Source: JAIEPT01 sp038217425 (lineage in GTDB: Bacteria > Planctomycetota > Planctomycetia > Gemmatales > Gemmataceae). Taken from it: DNA of 28,335 nt. Below, piece after piece: positions 1 to 7,414 of the stretch. The notes under the pieces are model-generated. The model did not search any database. It saw only the letters and a list, made by a program, of their open reading frames with translations, and was not told the DNA's origin. A program made the position numbers and the translations under genes. The stretch is from NCBI GenBank assembly GCA_038217425.1, contig JBBQPM010000084.1, positions 1 to 28,335 of the forward strand. The letters run 5' to 3'. The stretch's first letter is position 1, and each line of letters begins with the position of its first letter.

Positions 1-204
1 GGCGATCTCCTGCGTCTTGTGATACGGGCGTAGGTTGGCGACGTAGACGGTGAAACCGTCGGTGCGCACGGGCGAGACCGGCCGCAGGCGCGGTTGGTCG
101 CCGTCGATGCTCGCAAGATAGGGGAAGCGGTCGGCGGCGACGACCTTGCGGGCGAGTTCCAGGACTTGCTGGGGAGCAATCGGTTCGGGCGTCGGCCTGG
201 CCAT
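1..204 (-). CDS. Pyridoxamine 5'-phosphate oxidase-like FMN-binding protein (partial, N-terminal 68 aa)
   Basis: Only the first 68 codons are in the window; the gene runs off the left edge. The start ATG follows an AGGAG ribosome site and lies 8 bases after the TAG of the propeller/cytochrome gene, so the two are probably co-transcribed. The visible protein has an amphipathic helix (VLELARKVVAADRF), then YLASIDGDQPRLRPVSPV and a strand ending in YVANLRPYHKTQEI. This layout (helix, strand with a substrate-like turn, R-x-RPV, later K-T/S) is that of the split-barrel general-stress/PNPOx family, which binds FMN or F420 and reduces or oxidises small molecules in the cytoplasm. The rest of the barrel is missing, so the cofactor and substrate cannot be judged. 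The family assignment is inference from this short segment. Confidence 0.65.
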   Translation of the reverse strand, partial: MARPTPEPIAPQQVLELARKVVAADRFPYLASIDGDQPRLRPVSPVRTDGFTVYVANLRPYHKTQEIA

Positions 205-212
205 GTCGGCTC

Positions 213-2600
213 CTATTTCAGAGTGCGAAGGTATGCGAACAGATCGCGGAAGTCTTCGAGCGTCATCGTCTGCTCGACGCCGTGCGGCATGATCGAAAGG
301 GGCGACACGAGCCGCTCGACCACGTCCTTATTCGGAACGATAAACTCCTTGCCGTCGGCGCCCATGAAACGCTCGCGGGATTCGCCTTCGATCTTGTTGA
401 TTGCGTAGCCGGTGAGGGTTTTGCCGTCGACGAGTTCGAGGATGAGCGCCTGATATTGCGGAGCGATGTTTTGGCTCGGCTGGAGGATTGAACGAAGCAT
501 ACTGACTTCTCCCTGGCGTGCGATGAAGGTGAGATCGGGCCCGACGCCGGCGCCTCGGCCCTGAATCGCGTGACAGGTGGCGCATTTGACCCCGGCGCCC
601 GCGAAGAAGATGCGTCGACCCATCTCGGCGTCGCCGCCGGTCTCTACGATCTTGAGCCAGGCGTCAATGTCCTTCGCGTCGGGACGCTTCTCCATACGGA
701 GGAACGTCCGCAACAGGTACCGCGCCGTTCGCTCGAGTTCGGCATCGTTGGCAAGCCTTTCGATCCGTCGACGAGTTTTCATCACGTCGACGCCCATCAT
801 CGCGTCGGCGCGGATGGACGGCGGCAGGCTCTCGTCGCGCACGATCGGTTCGAGCAACTCGCCACGATCGCCTCGACTCGCGGCGATCGCGGTCCAGACG
901 ACTTCGCGTTTGAGGGCCGGATTCTTGGCGGCGAAGAGTTGCGCCAGCATTTCGTTCGTGAGGGCGACATGATTGGCAGGGAGTGAGCGCAGCAGCGACA
1001 CGCCGACCGCGGTCTGTTGGTGCGCCTTGAGCAACGACAACGTGAGTGAGTCTTCGAGAACCTTACGCTCCTTGGGCCGGAGGGCGCCGTGTTCGAGCCA
1101 GGCGAGCGCCGCGATGGCGCCGCGCGTGAGGGGGAGGGTGTTCGTCGGATTGACGAGCATCTCCTCGAGCGCGGGCTTGAATTTCTTGAGGTCGGCGTCG
1201 GCCACCCAGCGAACCGCGAGTAGACGGACGTCGGGATCGGCATCGACGAGCGCCAGCGGGAGGATTGCGTCCGCGTCCTTCTCGAGCCAGCGATGCGCCT
1301 GCAGGATGCCGAGCCGTTGACGGGCCGACTTCAGATCCTTGAACGCGGGCATGGTCGGTTGCTGGCTGAAGCCCCAGACCGCCGCTTGGTGGATGAAGGG
1401 ATCGAAGCTGTCGAGTGCCGTGAGTTCAGGCCGAACCCGCAGACGCTCGGCGATTTCGTGTTGCTTGTGAGAGACCTGAATTCCGTTGTACCGATCCTTG
1501 ACGGTCAAGCGCCAAAGTCGGCCCTGGCCGTGAACGGGATAGCTGCGCTGGACCCAGTCGGTGAAGTAGAGCGCGCCATCCGGACCCACTGTCAGGCCGA
1601 CGGGGCGAAACTTTTGATCCCCCTGAACGACGATGTGACGCTCGGCCTTGAGGGTCGCCCCCAACGGTTCGAGTGTGTAGCTTTCCAGGCGATAGTCGCC
1701 CCAGCTCGAGACCCACAGGCGGCCGTGAAACTCAAGGAGGTTGCAAGGCGCCTCGCCGGTGCCGGCGATCATCGGCAGGGTGCCGGGGAGTTCGCCGTCC
1801 CAGGCTTGCAGCGGATGATTGCCGGCCCTTCCGTAGCGGAACTGAAAGCCGTAGTCGCCGCCGGGGACGATGTGCAGCAGTCGGCACGGCGGCTTCGCGT
1901 CGGGATCGTTGTCGACGCAGAGCAACCGGCCCCGTGCATCCTGATAAAGGCCGAACGGATTCCAGATGCCGGTGGCGATGCGCGCCATTTGGCTGCCGTC
2001 GGGCTTCATGCGAAAGACGTTGCCCCCTTCGCCGCCGCCGACGTGCGCGGGGCCGATTTTCGGGAGGAGCTTGTACGGGATGCCGAGATTCTCGCCCATG
2101 CCGAAATAGAGCCAGCCGTCGCGTCCCAGGCACAGGCCGCACAGGCCGTTGTGCGGGTAGTTACCGGTCGTGTCGAGGTGCGCCAGGATCTCCTCTTCGT
2201 CAGCTTTGCCGGCCTTCTTGCTGTCGCGGATGCGGAAGATCTTGGCCCGCGTGGCAACATACACCCAGCCGTCTAGCGCGCAGGCGATGCTCATGGTGTG
2301 GACGGAGCCCTCGTAGAACGTGGAGAATTGCTCTCCTTTCGGCTTCGTCTCATCGAAGATGCGGATGCGATCGGCTTTCGGGCCCTGGTAGTCCTTGGGC
2401 CGAAAGTGCGTGTGCGATTCGATGATGAGCAAGCGTTTCTTCGAGTCGAAGGCGAGACCGACGGGGGTGACGAGTTCGGGAGCCTCGGCCAGGAGATCCA
2501 GGCGGTACTTGTGGCCGTCGTCCAGCACCCGGGGGAGTTTCTCCTGGGCGTGGAGCGAACCGAGCACGAGCAACGCGATCGAGGCGAAGAATCGAATCAC
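213..2600 (-). CDS. Secreted propeller-HEAT-cytochrome c protein (TIGR02604/TIGR02603 type)
   Basis: The start is taken as GTG at 2600 because GGAG lies six bases upstream and the protein then opens with a clean signal peptide (IRFFASIALLVLGSLHAQ), giving 795 aa. An upstream in-frame ATG at 2798 would add 66 arginine-rich residues encoded across a terminator and a repeat, so it was rejected. Residues about 25-430 look like the beta-propeller dehydrogenase-like domain (GLAFD..LLIIESH, GRDGWLYFGMGEN, VGPDGALYFTDW). A helical HEAT-like stretch follows (about 450-640). The C-terminus is a covalent haem domain with CATCH at 673-677 and a likely distal Met in SIMPHG. Planctomycetes and Verrucomicrobia have many such proteins, thought to be periplasmic oxidoreductases for sugars or polysaccharide products. 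The substrate is not visible. Confidence 0.9.
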   Translation of the reverse strand: MIRFFASIALLVLGSLHAQEKLPRVLDDGHKYRLDLLAEAPELVTPVGLAFDSKKRLLIIESHTHFRPKDYQGPKADRIRIFDETKPKGEQFSTFYEGSVHTMSIACALDGWVYVATRAKIFRIRDSKKAGKADEEEILAHLDTTGNYPHNGLCGLCLGRDGWLYFGMGENLGIPYKLLPKIGPAHVGGGEGGNVFRMKPDGSQMARIATGIWNPFGLYQDARGRLLCVDNDPDAKPPCRLLHIVPGGDYGFQFRYGRAGNHPLQAWDGELPGTLPMIAGTGEAPCNLLEFHGRLWVSSWGDYRLESYTLEPLGATLKAERHIVVQGDQKFRPVGLTVGPDGALYFTDWVQRSYPVHGQGRLWRLTVKDRYNGIQVSHKQHEIAERLRVRPELTALDSFDPFIHQAAVWGFSQQPTMPAFKDLKSARQRLGILQAHRWLEKDADAILPLALVDADPDVRLLAVRWVADADLKKFKPALEEMLVNPTNTLPLTRGAIAALAWLEHGALRPKERKVLEDSLTLSLLKAHQQTAVGVSLLRSLPANHVALTNEMLAQLFAAKNPALKREVVWTAIAASRGDRGELLEPIVRDESLPPSIRADAMMGVDVMKTRRRIERLANDAELERTARYLLRTFLRMEKRPDAKDIDAWLKIVETGGDAEMGRRIFFAGAGVKCATCHAIQGRGAGVGPDLTFIARQGEVSMLRSILQPSQNIAPQYQALILELVDGKTLTGYAINKIEGESRERFMGADGKEFIVPNKDVVERLVSPLSIMPHGVEQTMTLEDFRDLFAYLRTLK

Positions 2601-2628
2601 GAGCGACTCCAGGGTGTTTTTGCGTAAG

Positions 2629-2668
2629 AAAAAAGCCGAGCCGAGTGCGTCGTCGCGCTCGGCTCGGC
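2629..2668 (-). terminator. Intrinsic terminator after the DUF3500-like gene
   Basis: An 11-bp perfect GC-rich stem (2635-2645 paired with 2658-2668) is followed, reading the minus strand, by six T (2634-2629). It lies about 70 bases beyond the stop of the Tat-exported gene at 2738 and just before the GTG start at 2600. It should end the upstream transcript, so the propeller/cytochrome gene would need a promoter very close to its start or readthrough. Confidence 0.85.
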
Positions 2669-2681
2669 GGCGTGGGCCTTT

Positions 2682-2720
2682 TCCCCTCACCCCCGCCCCT
2701 CTCCGGGAGGGAGAGGGGAG
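2682..2720. repeat. G/C-rich interspersed repeat, copy A
   Basis: A 39-bp pyrimidine-to-purine element (CCCCTCACCCCCGCCCCTCT then CCGGGAGGGAGAGGGGAG) with an internal CTC..GAG palindrome. Nearly the same sequence occurs twice, inverted, at 28193-28231 and 28259-28299. It sits between the DUF3500-like stop and the terminator. It resembles short REP-like repeats that are common between genes in high-GC bacteria. Confidence 0.75.
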
Positions 2721-2737
2721 AAGATAGCGATGTAGTA

Positions 2738-3781
2738 CTACGCGATGCCGCGGATGTTGACGAAGGTGTGGACGTGCGGCAGGACGCGGTAGTTCCACAC
2801 GAAGCCGGGGCCTTCCAGGCGCCAGAAGTGGAAGTTGGCGCCGGCGCCGTTGCCTTCACGGTAGAACGCCAGGTGAATGCGGTCCATGCCGCCGTTACGC
2901 CGCACGATGTCCATGACTTCGTCGGCGTCCTCGCGGCGATAGGGGGACAAAATGGTCCGCAGCACGCGCTGCACGAGTGTCTTTTGATCGTCGGACAGCT
3001 CGGTACCGGCGAGGCCGGGCATCGCCTGTCCGGGCCGACGGAACGTGACCGAGGGTTCTTGTTCCCCGGGGTTGCCGCCCAGCACCGCGGTGCGGCGCTG
3101 AGCTTCGCTCAGGGCGTCGTAGACTTCCATGACGGCGCGGGTCTGGTAGTTGAAGACATTGCGTTGGCTATTACCGTCGGCGCTGTGGCCGTAGTACATC
3201 GGCCCGCCGAACGCGGCGTTCGGTTCGGAGTTGGCGTCGCAGCGGACGGTGAGGTGATGCCCCATGAAGACCCAGGCGTAGGGGCGACCTTCGCCGGGTT
3301 CGCCGAAGATGTAGGCGCCGCAGTTGCCGAGGGAGCCGCTGTTGTCGTAAGTGCCGTTGCGCGTGAGCTGGCGTAAGCCTTGTTCGCCGGAGGAGATGGC
3401 GGCGAGGATTCGGCTGTTGAGTTCTTGCTGAGCGGGGGTGTAGCCGGCGCCGATGCTGGGCCGATCCGGGAGCCGAGAGTTGAACATGCGTTGGCGGGTG
3501 AGGCTGGCGGTCGGCGTCTGGCGATGGTCCCAGGGGAGCACGAGGCGCGTCTTCTGTTCGGCGCTCATGTTGGCGTAGAGTTCCTGAATGAGATCCTCGG
3601 CCGCTCGGTTGACGCGCGCCGCCGGAGCCGGAGCGGGCGTCTGAGCCTGCAGGCTGGGCGCCGTGCTGGCGAGTCCCGCGAGGGCCGCCCCCAAGCCGAC
3701 GGACTTCATGAAATGACGGCGATCAAGCGACTCTTCCGTCCCGACGCATTCGGGACAATTCTGCGGACGTTGTTCCAACAT
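2738..3781 (-). CDS. Tat-exported DUF3500-like protein
   Basis: 347 aa, ATG with AGGAG 7 bases upstream. Near the N-terminus is a twin-arginine motif (LDRRHFMK, residues 19-26) followed by a hydrophobic AALAGLAS run and a proline/alanine linker, so the protein is probably exported folded. The upstream CPEC pair is unusual before a Tat motif. The body matches what I recall of DUF3500: a GEPGEGRPYAWVFMGHHL segment in the middle and FHFWRLEGPGFVWNYR plus a final H-x-H near the C-terminus. The function of that family is unknown; the conserved His residues could bind metal. The gene has its own terminator downstream and a TTGACA-containing promoter region upstream. The family assignment is from memory of motifs. 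Confidence 0.65.
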   Translation of the reverse strand: MLEQRPQNCPECVGTEESLDRRHFMKSVGLGAALAGLASTAPSLQAQTPAPAPAARVNRAAEDLIQELYANMSAEQKTRLVLPWDHRQTPTASLTRQRMFNSRLPDRPSIGAGYTPAQQELNSRILAAISSGEQGLRQLTRNGTYDNSGSLGNCGAYIFGEPGEGRPYAWVFMGHHLTVRCDANSEPNAAFGGPMYYGHSADGNSQRNVFNYQTRAVMEVYDALSEAQRRTAVLGGNPGEQEPSVTFRRPGQAMPGLAGTELSDDQKTLVQRVLRTILSPYRREDADEVMDIVRRNGGMDRIHLAFYREGNGAGANFHFWRLEGPGFVWNYRVLPHVHTFVNIRGIA

Positions 3782-3829
3782 GAGATTCTCCTATTGGGAT
3801 GAGAGGCAGGCTTCGGGGGATTTTGTATC

Positions 3830-3855
3830 TTCTTCCATGCGACTCCGGCTGTCAA
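3830..3855 (-). promoter_or_regulatory. Candidate sigma-70-type promoter for the DUF3500-like gene
   Basis: On the minus strand a perfect TTGACA (3855-3850) is followed 17 bases later by GAAGAT, a weak -10 (3 of 6 matches). It lies in the 138-bp gap between two divergent exported-protein genes. The -35 is strong and the -10 is poor, so this is tentative. Confidence 0.3.
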
Positions 3856-3919
3856 GTAACATTTTCGCGCGCTCGGCAATCTCTAATACTGTTGTAACCC
3901 CTTCTCCGAGGATTCTCGC

Positions 3920-5155
3920 ATGCGCTGGCTCTTCGCTCTCCTCTTCACCGCGTCCGGCGTGCACGCCCAGGACGAATTTCGTCAAACGCTTCTCAGCGTC
4001 GCCGAGAATCGCTCGGCCCAGGCGCTCACAATCTCGTCAAAAGACGTAACGCCTAATGCAGCGCATCCCTGGAATATCGAGGTCAAGCGCCTACACGGCG
4101 GCAAACAAGAAGGCGTCACGCTCGTCATCGTCGATAACGGCGTCCTCAAGATCACCCTGATTCCGACGCGCGGCATGGGCATCCAGGAAGTTCGCCGCGC
4201 CGGCGTCCGTATCGGCTGGGATTCCCCCGTGAAAGAGATCGTCCATCCGCAGTTCGTCAACATGACCGCACGCGGCGGGCTCGGCTGGCTCGACGGCTTC
4301 ACCGAATTCGTCGTGCGCTGCGGCCTGGAAAACAACGGCCAACCCGGTCCCGATCGCTTCATCAACAACGTCGGCGACGAAGCCTCCATGGATCTGACGC
4401 TGCATGGCAAAATCGCTAACCAACCCGCGCAAGAAGTCGAGATCGTCGTCGACAAGAAGCACCCCTTCCGCATCACCGTTCGCGGCATCGTAAACGAGCG
4501 AATGCTGTTCGGCCCCAAGCTCGAGTTAATGACGGAGCTGACCACGACGCCGGGCGCGGCAACCTTTCAGATCAAGGACGTCGTCACCAATCGAGGCGCG
4601 GGGCCCGAGGAGTTTCAGATGCTGTATCACGTGAACGTCGGCAAACCGGTGCTCGAAGCGGGCGCGCGGTTCGAGGCGCCGGTGGCGAAGGTGACGCCGT
4701 ACAACAAGAACGCCGGCCGCGACGTGGCGACGTGGAATCAGTACCTGGCGCCGACGACGGGCTACGTTGAGCAAGTTTACCTGCTTGAACCGCTGGCGAA
4801 CAAGGAGGGCCGAACGACGATTCTGCTCGCCAATCAGGCGGGGACGCATGGGACGTCGATTCGCTACCAGGTGAAGGAGTTGCCATACCTGACGCTGTGG
4901 AAAAACACAGGCGCCGACGCGGACGGTTACGTCACCGGACTGGAGCCGGGGACGAACTATCCCAATCGCCGGAGCGTCGAACGTCAGGCCGGGCGGGTGC
5001 CCAAGCTCGCCGGCGGAGTGAGCTACAGCATGTCGCTGGAGTTCGGCGTACACCTGGGGACCAAGGAAGTTGACGCAGTGCGGGCCGAGGTCCAGGCGAT
5101 CCAGGGCGACCGCAAGCCGGTGTTGGTAACGGCGCCGACGCCGCGGATTCCGTGA
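3920..5155 (+). CDS. Exported DUF4432 aldose-epimerase-like protein
   Basis: 411 aa. The ATG has GAGG about 9 bases upstream and opens a short signal peptide (MRWLFALLFTASGVHAQ). The mature protein has the beta-sandwich features of the DUF4432 group of galactose-mutarotase-like proteins: LKITLIPTRGMGIQEV, GWDSPVKEIVHPQF, GLGWLDGFTEFVVRCGLENNG, LHGKIANQPA, MLYHVNVGKPVLE, TLWKNTGADADGYVTGLEPGTNYPN. In this superfamily the fold binds sugars; whether DUF4432 members catalyse epimerisation is not established. Placement beyond the inner membrane suits a role in carbohydrate processing. It is transcribed divergently from the DUF3500-like gene. Confidence 0.85.
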   Translation: MRWLFALLFTASGVHAQDEFRQTLLSVAENRSAQALTISSKDVTPNAAHPWNIEVKRLHGGKQEGVTLVIVDNGVLKITLIPTRGMGIQEVRRAGVRIGWDSPVKEIVHPQFVNMTARGGLGWLDGFTEFVVRCGLENNGQPGPDRFINNVGDEASMDLTLHGKIANQPAQEVEIVVDKKHPFRITVRGIVNERMLFGPKLELMTELTTTPGAATFQIKDVVTNRGAGPEEFQMLYHVNVGKPVLEAGARFEAPVAKVTPYNKNAGRDVATWNQYLAPTTGYVEQVYLLEPLANKEGRTTILLANQAGTHGTSIRYQVKELPYLTLWKNTGADADGYVTGLEPGTNYPNRRSVERQAGRVPKLAGGVSYSMSLEFGVHLGTKEVDAVRAEVQAIQGDRKPVLVTAPTPRIP

Positions 5156-5166
5156 GGCAAAAGACA

Positions 5167-5278
5167 AGCCACAGAGGGCACAGAGGACACAGAGTAAGAA
5201 AAGCGGAGAAGTGCGTGAAGTCCCCCGACAGCGTTCTTATTCTCGGTGTTCTCGGTGTTCTCGGTGACCTCTGTGGCT
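5167..5278. repeat. Interspersed inverted repeat (CACAGAGG...CCTCTGTGG type)
   Basis: The left arm 5167-5194 (GCCACAGAGGGCACAGAGG...) and right arm 5242-5278 (...GGTGACCTCTGTGGC) are imperfect inverted copies around a 47-base centre. The right arm holds three tandem CTCGGTGTT-like units. It fills the gap between two convergent genes. This sequence type recurs between genes in many bacterial genomes; a role as bidirectional terminator or RNA-stabilising hairpin is possible. Confidence 0.7.
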
Positions 5279-5302
5279 CGTTTTTTCCTGCTGGGCAGTT
5301 GC

Positions 5303-5776
5303 TTACTTGGCGTGTTTGAGAATGAGTTGCAGTTGATCGATGGCCTGGTTGACTTCGCGGAGGGCGACGTCCCGTTTGCCGCCGAAGTTGTGGCTGGCGT
5401 TTTTAAGTTCCATCTTGGCCTCGCGCAGATCGTGCAAGGCGTGGTGGATGTGCGGGTGGTGAGCGTACTTCTTGTAATCGTTGGCGTCGCGTTGGACCTT
5501 CCCCTTGAACGGATCGCCCGCGGACTGCAGCGCGTCCTCAATGGCGTCGATCGCCTGGCGAATGTCCTTGAGAGCCTTGTCGAGATGCCCGCCGAAGTTC
5601 CCCTTGGCGCCCCTCAATTCCTTCTGCGATTCCTTGAGTTCGTTGAGGGCGTGATGCAGGTGCGGGTGGTGGTTGTTTTTCTTGCCCTTGTTTTTCTTGT
5701 CCTGCCCCTCGGCAAAGTTGACAAGGCTGAGCGCGAAAAAACCGAGGACGCCGACGAGCAGCGAGGCGCGAGACAT
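5303..5776 (-). CDS. Small secreted histidine-rich protein with two 70-aa-spaced repeats
   Basis: 157 aa; ATG preceded by GGAG. Residues 1-24 form a signal peptide (LLVGVLGFFALSLVNFAEG), followed by a lysine-rich linker. The body is an internal duplication: residues 36-85 and 106-155 both begin HHPH(L/I)HHAL, then a helix rich in E/K, then a FGG turn and a second amphipathic helix ending QAIDxxxxxL. Each repeat therefore looks like a helical hairpin headed by four or five histidines. No known domain was recognised. The His clusters suggest metal or haem binding outside the cytoplasm; this is inference. It is monocistronic, between an interspersed repeat and the divergent pabB gene. Confidence 0.8.
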   Translation of the reverse strand: MSRASLLVGVLGFFALSLVNFAEGQDKKNKGKKNNHHPHLHHALNELKESQKELRGAKGNFGGHLDKALKDIRQAIDAIEDALQSAGDPFKGKVQRDANDYKKYAHHPHIHHALHDLREAKMELKNASHNFGGKRDVALREVNQAIDQLQLILKHAK

Positions 5777-5892
5777 GACGGCACTCCAGGAAGCGATGGT
5801 TTGGGACGACGGAGTCAGTGTAGCCGAGCGCGGCGCGGATTGCTTGGAAAAAACGCGTGCGCCCTCCCGGCATTATTCGGGCGTCAAGGCAC

Positions 5893-5898
5893 TAGAAT
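5893..5898 (+). promoter_or_regulatory. TAGAAT -10-like element directly before pabB
   Basis: TAGAAT ends six bases before the pabB ATG, so a transcript started from it would begin at or next to the start codon and be leaderless. No good -35 is seen 17 bases upstream. The same CTAGAATGA string occurs before the TlpA-like gene (9196-9204). Confidence 0.3.
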
Positions 5899-5904
5899 GA
5901 GGGG

Positions 5905-7308
5905 ATGAGTCATCTGCCGATAGCGCCTGAGACGCCGCTCGCCGTCGAGATCACGGGCCTGGCCGCATGGGACGTGTTTCAGCGCCTGGCGTGCGAGCAA
6001 CATTTACTGTTTCTGGACAGCGCTTCGCCGGGACCTCAGAGCGAATATTCGTACCTGCTGGCCAATCCGTTTCAGTGGCTGAGCCTGGAGACGGGGAGCG
6101 AGGACGCGTTTGCCCTGTTGCGTGATCGGCTGAATCGATTTCGTCTGACGCCGTTGCCGGACCTGCCGCCGTTGCAAGGGGGCTTGGCGGGGATGTTCGG
6201 TTACGATCTGGCGCACGGGATCGAGAAACTGCCGCGGCCGGCGTTTCGCGATTTCCGGTTTCCCGATTTGGCGGTCGGCCTTTACGACTGCGTCTTTTCG
6301 TTCGATCATCGCCGCAACCGCGCCTGGCTCGTGGCGACCGGTTTCCCTGCGGACACGCCGGGCGATCGGCGCCGGCGGGCACACGAGCGGCTCGACGAAT
6401 TCCGCCGACTGCTCGACCGCCCCATTCAGAAGAGCGTCCGTCCGACGGTCGCTGCGACCACGTTGGCGACGCCGCTGCACCCGACGCCGATCCCGGGCCT
6501 GTCGAGCAATTTTCGCGAGGCCGAGTACCTGGAAATGGTGCGCCGCGGCATCGAGTACGTGCACGCCGGCGACTGCTTTCAAGTGAATCTCGCCCAGCGC
6601 TTGATTCGCACGCCCCCCGCCGATCCGATCGCGATTTACGAACAATCGCGTACGAGGAACCCTGCCCCGTTCTCCGCATATTTCGACCTGGGCGACTTCG
6701 TGCTTGCCAGCGCCTCGCCGGAACGTTTCCTGCGTTTGCAGGCCGGCGCCGTCGAAACTCGGCCGATCAAAGGAACGCGTCCGAGGCATCCCCAACGCGA
6801 GTTGGACGACGTCCAGCTGCGCGAACTCCAGGCGAGCGCCAAGGACCGGGCCGAGAACATCATGATCGTCGATCTGCTGCGAAACGATCTGGGTCGAGTC
6901 TGTCAATACGGCTCGATTCAGGTGCCCGTCTTGTGCGGCGTCGAATCGTACCAATACGTCCACCATCTCGTCTCGCAAGTCTGCGGCCGACTTCGGCCCG
7001 AGAAGGACGCTCTCGATCTGCTCAAGGCGTGTTTCCCCGGCGGTTCGGTGACGGGGGCGCCCAAGATTCGGGCGATGGAGATCATCGCGGAACTCGAGCG
7101 CGGCCAACGGGGCCCCTACTGCGGATCGCTCGGCTGGATCGGCTTCGACGGAGCGATGGACACGAGCATCCTCATCCGCACAATGGTGCTCGGCGCCGGC
7201 TGGTTGCAGTTCCACGTCGGCGGCGGCATCGTCGCGGACTCGGATCCGCAGCGCGAGTATCAGGAGACCTGGCACAAGGCCGAGGGGCTGTTGCGGGCGC
7301 TCAGGTGA
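5905..7308 (+). CDS. pabB: Aminodeoxychorismate synthase component I (PabB)
   Basis: 467 aa. It converts chorismate plus ammonia (from a glutaminase partner) to 4-amino-4-deoxychorismate for folate synthesis. The N-terminal anthranilate-synthase-I-like domain spans about residues 15-150 (GGLAGMFGYDLA). The chorismate-binding domain covers 200-465 with CFQVNLAQR, SASPERFL, PIKGTRPR (287-294), AENIMIVDLLRNDLGR, CFPGGSVTGAPKIRAMEII, GGGIVADSDP and ETWHKAEGLL. Lys289 in PIKGT is the residue typical of PabB; anthranilate synthases have alanine there (PIAGT). No pabA or trpG glutaminase gene is beside it, so the partner must be elsewhere. The upstream GAGGGG touches the ATG, leaving almost no room for normal ribosome binding. 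Confidence 0.93.
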   Translation: MSHLPIAPETPLAVEITGLAAWDVFQRLACEQHLLFLDSASPGPQSEYSYLLANPFQWLSLETGSEDAFALLRDRLNRFRLTPLPDLPPLQGGLAGMFGYDLAHGIEKLPRPAFRDFRFPDLAVGLYDCVFSFDHRRNRAWLVATGFPADTPGDRRRRAHERLDEFRRLLDRPIQKSVRPTVAATTLATPLHPTPIPGLSSNFREAEYLEMVRRGIEYVHAGDCFQVNLAQRLIRTPPADPIAIYEQSRTRNPAPFSAYFDLGDFVLASASPERFLRLQAGAVETRPIKGTRPRHPQRELDDVQLRELQASAKDRAENIMIVDLLRNDLGRVCQYGSIQVPVLCGVESYQYVHHLVSQVCGRLRPEKDALDLLKACFPGGSVTGAPKIRAMEIIAELERGQRGPYCGSLGWIGFDGAMDTSILIRTMVLGAGWLQFHVGGGIVADSDPQREYQETWHKAEGLLRALR

Positions 7309-7414
7309 AACCCGAAAGCCCAGAGATGGCTATCCCTGGGGAAAGAGCTACTCGAGTCGCGTTTTCGCAATTTACAGGAATACATCGAGAAGGGGACCAT
7401 GGGCCAGTTGGCGA

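Noticed and set aside
1293..2276. Plus-strand open frame of 327 codons opposite the propeller/cytochrome gene
   Set aside because: Shadow frame; the minus-strand gene has a signal peptide, propeller motifs and CATCH.
5242..5268. Tandem CTCGGTGTT units considered as a CRISPR or VNTR array
   Set aside because: Only three 9-base units without spacers, inside one arm of an inverted repeat.
6004..7275. Minus-strand open frame of 423 codons opposite pabB
   Set aside because: A mirror frame of pabB with no domain pattern; pabB motifs are complete on the plus strand.
5905..7308. Identification as anthranilate synthase component I (TrpE)
   Set aside because: The active-site motif reads PIKGT, with the lysine typical of PabB, not PIAGT.
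7319..7340. Short hairpin (CCCAG...CTGGG) between pabB and the MFS gene as terminator
   Set aside because: The stem is only 5 bp plus a broken 3 bp and is followed by GAAAGAGC rather than a T-run.
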